DNA of 34,630 bases. It comes from Sporolactobacillus inulinus. Its GTDB lineage: Bacteria; Bacillota; Bacilli; Bacillales; Sporolactobacillaceae. The notes under the pieces were generated by a model. It was not told the origin of the DNA. It saw only the letters and a list, made by a program, of their open reading frames with translations, and searched no databases. Where the stretch lies: contig NZ_BJMS01000031.1 in NCBI RefSeq assembly GCF_006539285.1, positions 1-34,630 on the forward strand, written 5' to 3'. A program made the position numbers and the translations under genes. Shown here piece by piece: positions 29,028 through 34,630 of the stretch (positions are counted from its first letter, which is position 1; the number at the start of each line of letters is the position of its first letter).

Positions 29028-30470
29028 ATGGAGTTTTTAAGCAGACTCGCTGCATTGTATGCAACGTTATTTAGAAAGAAATCGGTGGACTATACGGTTC
29101 ATCAGGCAAAAGGCAATAAAGGGCTGCAAAAAGCGTTAGGCGCTTTTGACTTAACGATGCTTGGTGTCGGTGCCGTTATCGGTACCGGAATTTTTGTCTT
29201 GACCGGGGTTGTTGCAGCGGAACATTCAGGGCCGGCAATTGTCCTGTCATTTCTTTTATCGGGGGTTGCCTGTGCGTTTGCCGCTTTATGCTATGCGGAA
29301 TTTGCATCGATGATTCCTGCGTCAGGGAGCGCCTACACATACGGGTACACCGTATTTGGGGAACTGTTCGCTTGGATCCTTGGCTGGGACTTGATCCTTG
29401 AATACGGACTTGCCTGTTCCGTAGTCGCAAGCGGATGGTCGGCTTACTTTCAGGAATTGATTCGCGGCTTCGGGCTGCATTTGCCGACCGAGATAAGTTC
29501 TGCATTTAATCCGAGCACCGGTACTTATTTTGACTTAATGGCAACGGTGATTGTGTTTGCGCTCTCGTTGATCTTGCTCAGCGGCGTCAAAGAGTCAAGT
29601 CGGATTAATAATATTATGGTACTGATTAAAATCGGCGTTGTTATTCTGTTCATCGTTGTCGGCGCTTTTTATGTGCAACCGACCAACTGGACGCCGTTCA
29701 TGCCGTTTGGTTTCGATGGGGTGGTTCAGGGCGCTGCAACGGCGTTCCTTTCCTATATTGGTTTTGATGCGGTTTCCTCTGCGTCTGAAGAAGTGCGCAA
29801 CCCGCAGCGCGACATGCCGATTGGGCTTCTCTCCTCATTGGCTGTCTGTATGGTCCTGTATGTGGCGGTTTCGCTTGTCTTAACCGGTATGGTCCCTTAT
29901 ACAAAGCTGAATGTAGGCGACCCGGTTGCTTTTGCACTCCGTTTTGTGCATCAAGATTGGGTTGCTGGTTTTGTCTCGCTTGGTGCGATCTTGGGGATCA
30001 CAACCGTGCTGTTTGTCATGATGTACGGACAAACACGCCTGTTCTTTGCCATCAGCCGTGACGGCCTGCTGCCGAAATCGATCTCGCGTCTGACAAAGGG
30101 GAAGAAAACGCCGGTGTTCAGTATTTTACTGACATGGGGCATGGCAACCATCTTCTCTGCGCTCATTCCACTTGGTGAATTAGCTCAGCTCGTCAATATC
30201 GGAACGCTATTTGCATTCATTTGTGTCTCGATCGGTGTGGTTGTTCTTCGTATCAAGCGACCGGACATTAAGCGTAATTTTAAGGTTCCGTTTGTTTATG
30301 TAATCCCGTTCCTGTCTGTACTGGCTTGTGGCTATCTGATGATCAATTTAACCGGACAGACATGGATTCGCTTCATTATTTGGTTTGTCATTGGATTGGT
30401 TATCTATTTTACGTTTGGTTTTAGGCACAGTGAACTTGGAAAACGGAAGAAACAAGAAATTCACTCGTAA
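29028..30470 (+). CDS. APC-family amino acid permease (YfnA-like)
   Basis: A cytoplasmic-membrane secondary transporter of 480 residues with about 12 hydrophobic helices. The first helix carries the APC signature GVGAVIGTGIFVLTG, which binds the substrate backbone. The next region (FAALCYAEFASMIPASGSAY, then TYGYTVFGELFAWILGWDLI) is typical of the cationic amino acid transporter branch that includes B. subtilis YfnA. Substrate cannot be fixed; Lys/Arg or a broad neutral range is possible. The start is the ATG at 29028, 8 bases after AGAAGGAG. The gene is alone, with its own promoter 114 bases upstream and a terminator downstream. This is accessory content between eno and secG, not in the B. 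subtilis order. C-terminus HSELGKRKKQEIHS is cytoplasmic. Confidence 0.9.
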   Translation: MEFLSRLAALYATLFRKKSVDYTVHQAKGNKGLQKALGAFDLTMLGVGAVIGTGIFVLTGVVAAEHSGPAIVLSFLLSGVACAFAALCYAEFASMIPASGSAYTYGYTVFGELFAWILGWDLILEYGLACSVVASGWSAYFQELIRGFGLHLPTEISSAFNPSTGTYFDLMATVIVFALSLILLSGVKESSRINNIMVLIKIGVVILFIVVGAFYVQPTNWTPFMPFGFDGVVQGAATAFLSYIGFDAVSSASEEVRNPQRDMPIGLLSSLAVCMVLYVAVSLVLTGMVPYTKLNVGDPVAFALRFVHQDWVAGFVSLGAILGITTVLFVMMYGQTRLFFAISRDGLLPKSISRLTKGKKTPVFSILLTWGMATIFSALIPLGELAQLVNIGTLFAFICVSIGVVVLRIKRPDIKRNFKVPFVYVIPFLSVLACGYLMINLTGQTWIRFIIWFVIGLVIYFTFGFRHSELGKRKKQEIHS

Positions 30471-30486
30471 TCGATTAAGTAATCGG

Positions 30487-30520
30487 CGGAAAAGAAGATC
30501 CTTCTTTTCCGTTATTTTTT
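30487..30520 (+). terminator. Terminator of the APC permease
   Basis: A perfect 11-bp stem, CGGAAAAGAAG/CTTCTTTTCCG, with loop ATC, then TTATTTTTTT. Confidence 0.93.
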
Positions 30521-30540
30521 TGCGTACCAAACAAGAAATG

Positions 30541-30800
30541 TGACGAATTTGCGTACTTTTGACAAATTTGACTAATATCGGCATTCTTACACAGGCACGG
30601 ATGCGAAAAATGCGCCGCATTGCATATTTTGTCTTAATCGTGGTCAGCGCCAGACTTTGTTTCGGACATTCTCATGTCGGTTCCGCTGCTGCTTCTCAAT
30701 GAAATTTGTGTTGCCGTTGCTTTGATCATCGATCGATGCAAAGGAACAAGGAGCCGCAAAACTGAAGATCAAGTGGAATTAAGCTGAAAACAGTCGGTGT
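30541..30800. other. Gene-free interval before secG
   Basis: It has near-repeats TGACGAATTTG (30541-30551) and TGACAAATTTG (30560-30570), a consensus -35 TTGACA at 30559-30564 without a good -10, and the palindrome CATCGATCGATG (30727-30738) flanked by TTTG/CAAA. One tiny open frame is listed separately. No RNA family was recognised. Confidence 0.4.
30601..30702 (+). CDS. Possible 33-residue signal-like small ORF
   Basis: An open frame starting ATG at 30601 encodes 33 residues. They begin MRKMRRIAYFVLIVVSA, a basic start then a hydrophobic run like a signal peptide, and continue RLCFGHSHVGSAAASQ. The ribosome binding site is poor (GGCACGG) and no clear promoter is seen. It may be chance. I include it because the interval otherwise has no gene; the function is unknown. 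Confidence 0.2.
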   Translation: MRKMRRIAYFVLIVVSARLCFGHSHVGSAAASQ

Positions 30801-30804
30801 TTGG

Positions 30805-30833
30805 TTGCTCTTCATGGACGTGTATGGTAAAGT
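30805..30833 (+). promoter_or_regulatory. Promoter of secG
   Basis: TTGCTC (30805-30810), a 17-base spacer and TAAAGT (30828-30833), with TGG immediately before as an extended -10. Confidence 0.55.
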
Positions 30834-30883
30834 AAAATTAATTGTTGCGTGAACGTTGAGTTGAAGATGAGGGGTATAGATCG

Positions 30884-31114
30884 ATGCATACACTTTTGCT
30901 AACTTTAATGATTATTTCAGGTATCCTTTTAATTGCACTCGTTTTGGTACAGCGCAGTCAGGGCGATGGGCTGTCTGAAGCGATTACCGGTGGTGCCGAA
31001 CAGTTATTCAGCAAGCAAAAAGCAAGGGGAATTGAGGTTGGGCTCAAACGGCTGACGATCTTTTTTGCCATTGTTTTCTTTGCATGCGCTTTTGTACTCG
31101 GTTACTATTTGTGA
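30884..31114 (+). CDS. secG: Preprotein translocase subunit SecG
   Basis: A small membrane subunit of the SecYEG protein-export channel, 76 residues with two hydrophobic helices. The family core VLVQRSQGDGLSEAITGGAE joins them, and the second helix ends the protein. The ATG at 30884 has GAGGGG about 10 bases upstream. It is monocistronic here because a terminator precedes estA, though the order secG-estA-rnr is the Bacillales standard. Confidence 0.96.
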   Translation: MHTLLLTLMIISGILLIALVLVQRSQGDGLSEAITGGAEQLFSKQKARGIEVGLKRLTIFFAIVFFACAFVLGYYL

Positions 31115-31129
31115 TGATGCTTGGATGTG

Positions 31130-31157
31130 AAACCGGAGCGAAAACTCCGGTTTTTGA
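31130..31157 (+). terminator. Terminator of secG
   Basis: A perfect 9-bp stem, AAACCGGAG/CTCCGGTTT, with loop CGAAAA, then a T-run, 15 bases after the secG stop. Confidence 0.9.
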
Positions 31158-31252
31158 TTTATCTTGTGCGGAAGCGCTCTCGAGTCGCATCACAGCATTT
31201 TGATGCAATGGTGCCTGTTTGCACCGGTTTTGATGATTCTGCTCGATTCTTT

Positions 31253-31281
31253 TAGACCTAGCTAAGGATATAGCGTATAAT
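31253..31281 (+). promoter_or_regulatory. Promoter of estA-rnr
   Basis: TAGACC (31253-31258), a 17-base spacer and a perfect TATAAT (31276-31281), 75 bases before the estA start. A degenerate CcpA-site-like core, GGAAGCGCTCTC, lies at 31170-31181; it is weak. Confidence 0.6.
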
Positions 31282-31356
31282 ATAGTTTGGAAGAAGATAC
31301 CTATTCCTGCTAAAAGCGACCGGCAAAAGAACGGCTTTTTGAATGGGGGATGAGGG

Positions 31357-32109
31357 ATGGTGCAATTAAAGCGCCCGAAACCATTTTTTCTTGAATCCGG
31401 ATCGCGCGCCGTGCTGCTTCTGCATGGATTCACCGGCAATTCTGTTGATGTTCGACGGCTGGGGCATTATTTGAATAAACGCGGCTACACCTGCTTTGCT
31501 CCGATTTATGCGGGACATGGCGGACCGCCTGAAGAACTTCTTAAATCAGGGCCAAATGCTTGGTGGCATGACGTGGAGCAGGCGATGGAGCTGCTTAAGA
31601 AAAACGGATATACCGAAATTGCGGTGTGCGGACTGTCACTTGGTGGGGTATTTTCACTCAAATGTGGATACACTTTTCCAGTGAAGGGAATTATTCCAAT
31701 GTGTGCGCCGGCGTATCCGGCTGAATCGGAACGGTTGATTGCCGGAGCCGCTGCTTACGCGCGTACGTATAAGCGGTATCAAGGAAAAAGCGAAGCGGTG
31801 CTCACGGCGGAGTTGAACCGTTTTAAACGGGAAATCCCTGATGTGCTGACGCGTTTAGGTGCATTAGTTGACGAAGTAGCTGCGCAATGTCATCAGATAA
31901 AGATTCCGGCAATGATCGTTCAAGCGCGTAATGATGAAATGATTGATCCACGCAGTGCGAACTTTATTTATGACACCATTCAATCAAAGAATAAACAGTT
32001 AAAATGGTACGAAAATTCAACACATGTGATTACGTTAGGAACAGAGAAAGAGCGATTGCACCAGGATATCGATGCGTTTCTTGAAAGCCTGGATTGGTCT
32101 GTTTCCTAA
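31357..32109 (+). CDS. estA: Carboxylesterase of the Est30/YvaK family
   Basis: A cytoplasmic alpha/beta hydrolase of 250 residues that hydrolyses short-chain carboxyl esters; the physiological substrate is unknown. The oxyanion-hole segment LLLHGFTGN is followed by the nucleophile elbow GLSLGG with Ser94. Asp193 lies in RNDEMIDP and His223 in STHVITLG. These three positions coincide with the triad numbering of Geobacillus Est30, recalled from the literature. The ATG at 31357 is 6 bases after GGGGGA. Only 19 bases separate it from rnr, so the pair is an operon, the same order as yvaK-rnr in B. subtilis. Confidence 0.95.
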   Translation: MVQLKRPKPFFLESGSRAVLLLHGFTGNSVDVRRLGHYLNKRGYTCFAPIYAGHGGPPEELLKSGPNAWWHDVEQAMELLKKNGYTEIAVCGLSLGGVFSLKCGYTFPVKGIIPMCAPAYPAESERLIAGAAAYARTYKRYQGKSEAVLTAELNRFKREIPDVLTRLGALVDEVAAQCHQIKIPAMIVQARNDEMIDPRSANFIYDTIQSKNKQLKWYENSTHVITLGTEKERLHQDIDAFLESLDWSVS

Positions 32110-32128
32110 GAATAGGGAGGTTAACGAC

Positions 32129-34474
32129 ATGGCGGAAGAACGCATTCAGAAAATCCTGAATTATATGCGAGAAGAAACTTACCGGCCGATGACATTAAAA
32201 GAACTTGAGGAAGCCTTTGGCGCAAGCGAACCGCAAACGTTCACAGACTTTGTCAAAACAATGAACGACTTGGAAGAACAGGGACTGGTGATCCGTACCC
32301 GTGCGGATCGTTATGGTCTCCCTGAAAAAATGAACTTGATGAAAGGCCGCGTTCAAGCGCATGCAAAGGGATTTGCTTTTATTATCCCTGAAGATGACAA
32401 ACTCGATGACGTGTTTGTCAGTCCGAACGACCTTGCAGGAGCTATGAACGGCGATACCGTGGTTATCCGCGTGACCCACAAAACAACAGGGGAACGTCCT
32501 GAGGGAACCGTCATCCGTATTCTTGAGCGTGCGGTCACCAAAGTTGTCGGTACATTCAATGCAGGCCGCCACTTCGGTTTTGTCATTCCTGATGATAACC
32601 GGATTAACGGAGATATTTTTATTCCGGAAAATGCGGAACATGGGGCAATGGAAGGGCATAAAGTGGTCGCTGAAATCACGAAGTATCCGGAAGGACGCAA
32701 GAATGCGGAAGGGATGATCACGCAAATTCTCGGACATAAGAATGATCCGGGCATCGATATTTTATCGATCATTTATAAACATGATCTGCCGCTTGAATAC
32801 CCTCCGGAAGTGTTAGCTGAAGCCGAGGCAATCCCGGGCGAACTCTCGGAGAAAGATTACGAAGGTCGCCGGGATCTGCGCGGAGAAACGATTGTCACCA
32901 TTGATGGTGAGGATTCGAAGGATTTGGATGATGCGGTTACCGTTTCACGGCTTGACAACGGCAACTACAAATTAGGTGTACATATCGCGGATGTCAGCTA
33001 TTATGTAACCGAAGGATCGGCATTGGATGAAGAAGCCTATGAACGCGGCACCAGTGTCTATCTTGTCGATCGCGTGATCCCAATGATTCCGCATCGTTTG
33101 TCCAATGGTATTTGCAGCTTGAATCCGCATGTTGACCGACTGACGATTAGCTGCGAGATGGAGATCAATCCTCAAGGGGTTGTGGTTGGCCACGAAATCT
33201 TCCCGAGCGTGATTCGTTCAACCGAACGGATGACCTACAATAATGTGCGGAAGATCTTGAAGCGTGAAGATGATGAAGTGCTGGAACGTTACAAAGCGAT
33301 GATCCCGTTCTTTGATCTGATGGCTGAACTGGCGGGCATTTTAGAGAAGCACCGTCAAGAACGCGGCGCGATCGATTTTGATTTTACCGAAGCGAAAATC
33401 ATTGTCGATGAACAAGGCAAGCCGGTTGATGTTGTCATCCGTGAGCGGACAGTCGCCGAGCGTTTGATCGAATCCTTCATGCTGGCAGCCAATGAAACGG
33501 TTGCCGAACATGTAGATAAATTGCGCCTGCCGTTTATCTATCGTGTCCATGAAGAACCAAACTCGGAAAAACTGGAGAAATTCTTTGACTTCGTTGTCAA
33601 CTTCGGTTATGTCCTCCATGGTTCACCGGACAATGTTCATCCGCGGACCTTGCAATCCTTGCTTGAAAAAGCGAAGGGCCAACCGGAGGAAGCAGTGATC
33701 AGTACGGTGATGCTGCGTTCGATGGCCAAAGCGAAATATGATGACAAGTGTTTGGGACACTTCGGTCTTTCCACGGAGTACTACACACACTTCACCTCAC
33801 CGATTCGCCGCTACCCGGATTTGACTGTACACCGGCTCCTGCGCAAATATCTGTTTGAGAAGAAAACGGATCAGAAAACGCAAGAATTCTGGAAATCAAA
33901 AATGCCTGAAATCGCAAAGCATACCTCGGAATGTGAGCAACGAGCGGTTGAAGCAGAGCGTGATACCGATGATCTGAAGAAGGCTGAGTTTATGCAGGAC
34001 AAAGTCGGCGAAACCTTCTCCGGTGTGGTCAGCGGGGTCACCAACTTCGGCTTGTTTGTTGAGTTGTCGAATACAATTGAAGGTTTGGTCCACATCAGCT
34101 ATCTGACCGACGACTACTATCATTACAGTGAAGAAAATATGGCGCTCGTCGGCGAACGAACCGGTCACCTGTTCCGGATCGGCGATGAAATCGAGGTCCG
34201 CGTGCTCAACGTTAATCTGGATGAACATGCCGTTGACTTTGAAGTTGTGGGGATGAAACCGCAAAAACCGCGGCAACGCAAATCACGGCCGACAATTATC
34301 CAAGGCAAAACCGGACCGCAAAATGGCGGAAAGAAACGCTTTGGCGATCGGAATGGCAATAAGTCCACGAATTCCAGAGGCGGTGGAAGCCGTAACCGAA
34401 ACGGCAATCGTCGAGGCGGAAACAATCACGGCGGCAACAACCATTCCTTTTCAAACAATCAAGGTAAAAATTAA
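32129..34474 (+). CDS. rnr: Ribonuclease R
   Basis: A processive 3'-5' exoribonuclease that can degrade structured RNA and acts in mRNA decay, rRNA quality control and tmRNA-linked decay. The product has 781 residues. In order: an N-terminal helix-turn-helix ([20 protein letters not shown]), cold-shock domains ([20 protein letters not shown] and [20 protein letters not shown]), the RNB catalytic domain with acidic active site at Asp259-Asp268 ([10 protein letters not shown]), and an S1 domain ([20 protein letters not shown]). A basic, Arg/Gly/Asn-rich tail of about 65 residues follows ([20 protein letters not shown]). The ATG at 32129 has AGGGAGG 8 bases upstream. The in-frame extension back to 32072 lies inside estA and is rejected. 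smpB normally follows but is not in the window. Confidence 0.97.
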   Translation: MAEERIQKILNYMREETYRPMTLKELEEAFGASEPQTFTDFVKTMNDLEEQGLVIRTRADRYGLPEKMNLMKGRVQAHAKGFAFIIPEDDKLDDVFVSPNDLAGAMNGDTVVIRVTHKTTGERPEGTVIRILERAVTKVVGTFNAGRHFGFVIPDDNRINGDIFIPENAEHGAMEGHKVVAEITKYPEGRKNAEGMITQILGHKNDPGIDILSIIYKHDLPLEYPPEVLAEAEAIPGELSEKDYEGRRDLRGETIVTIDGEDSKDLDDAVTVSRLDNGNYKLGVHIADVSYYVTEGSALDEEAYERGTSVYLVDRVIPMIPHRLSNGICSLNPHVDRLTISCEMEINPQGVVVGHEIFPSVIRSTERMTYNNVRKILKREDDEVLERYKAMIPFFDLMAELAGILEKHRQERGAIDFDFTEAKIIVDEQGKPVDVVIRERTVAERLIESFMLAANETVAEHVDKLRLPFIYRVHEEPNSEKLEKFFDFVVNFGYVLHGSPDNVHPRTLQSLLEKAKGQPEEAVISTVMLRSMAKAKYDDKCLGHFGLSTEYYTHFTSPIRRYPDLTVHRLLRKYLFEKKTDQKTQEFWKSKMPEIAKHTSECEQRAVEAERDTDDLKKAEFMQDKVGETFSGVVSGVTNFGLFVELSNTIEGLVHISYLTDDYYHYSEENMALVGERTGHLFRIGDEIEVRVLNVNLDEHAVDFEVVGMKPQKPRQRKSRPTIIQGKTGPQNGGKKRFGDRNGNKSTNSRGGGSRNRNGNRRGGNNHGGNNHSFSNNQGKN

Positions 34475-34489
34475 TCATTAGCCACTGCC

Positions 34490-34539
34490 CTCGGCAAAAC
34501 GGATCCAATCCGTTTCGTCGAGTTTTTTTTTTTTTTTTT
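34490..34539 (+). terminator. Terminator after rnr with 17-T tract
   Basis: A stem of about 15 pairs, CTCGGCAAAACGGAT/ATCCGTTTCGTCGAG, with one mismatch, one G-U pair and loop CCA, followed by 17 consecutive T (34523-34539). The remaining bases to the end of the window show no gene. Confidence 0.95.
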
Positions 34540-34630
34540 CACAGGATAAGAACGTATACGATTTTTCCCCGTCTCAAACCAATAGCCCAGTGTCCTGGCC
34601 GAGAATCAAAGCAGGGGTACTCTGGCGCCT

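Noticed and set aside
32072-32128. N-terminal extension of rnr into estA
   Set aside because: It overlaps the estA coding end. The ATG at 32129 has an ideal ribosome binding site and the family N-terminus.

Overview
The window is a chromosomal segment of an endospore-forming, low-to-moderate GC Firmicute of the order Bacillales. Evidence: the gene order minJ / uvrBA / yvlCD / hprK-lgt-ppaX / TPR protein / trxB / rapZ-mgfK-whiA-crh / clpP / rpoN(sigL) / cggR-gapA-pgk-tpiA-eno / secG-estA-rnr follows the Bacillus subtilis backbone. Crh and bifunctional HPr kinase are present, a spore coat CotD-like protein sits behind a sigma-K/GerE type promoter, and several starts are TTG or GTG with strong GGAGG ribosome binding sites. 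The family cannot be fixed from the window; a Sporolactobacillaceae-like relative is a weak guess. No prophage, CRISPR array, transposase or rRNA gene is visible.

Layout. 1-2264: gene-poor left edge with repeat fragments, minJ (division-site topology) and an abrB transition-state regulator. 2265-7434: uvrB-uvrA excision repair operon behind a LexA-like box. 7470-8106: pspC/yvlD small membrane proteins. 8372-10904: hprK-lgt-ppaX (carbon catabolite control, lipoprotein maturation, pyrophosphatase). 11151-13821: a TPR protein and thioredoxin reductase. 14202-17297: rapZ-mgfK-whiA-crh. 17348-18427 (minus strand): clpP with a CtsR operator, then tRNA-Arg(CCG). 18727-20579: cotD-like gene and corA Mg transporter. 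20896-28192: rpoN, then the CggR-controlled glycolytic cluster. 28240-29027: a 790-base gene-free stretch full of repeats. 29028-34474: an APC-family amino acid permease, secG, estA and rnr, ending in a strong terminator.

Functional links. HPrK phosphorylates Ser46 of HPr and Crh; Crh (Gln15, Ser46) is encoded here 8.6 kb away. PpaX removes the pyrophosphate made by HPrK. MgfK (YvcK) supports growth on gluconeogenic carbon, and CggR senses fructose-1,6-bisphosphate to control gapA-pgk-tpiA-eno, so much of the window is central-carbon control. The SOS (LexA), heat-shock (CtsR), glycolytic (CggR) and late sporulation (sigma-K/GerE) operators can each be read directly in front of the expected gene.

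The most noteworthy oddities are the absence of a phosphoglycerate mutase gene between tpiA and eno, a mosaic family of intergenic repeats present in several gaps, a four-copy array of an AT-rich imperfect palindrome at 28571-28762, a long corA leader with a hairpin over its ribosome binding site, a CotD homologue with a low-complexity N-terminal extension, and an unexplained cluster of TGTAAA/TTTACA half-sites upstream of cggR. I found no clear evidence for a wholly new gene system; these are the best leads.
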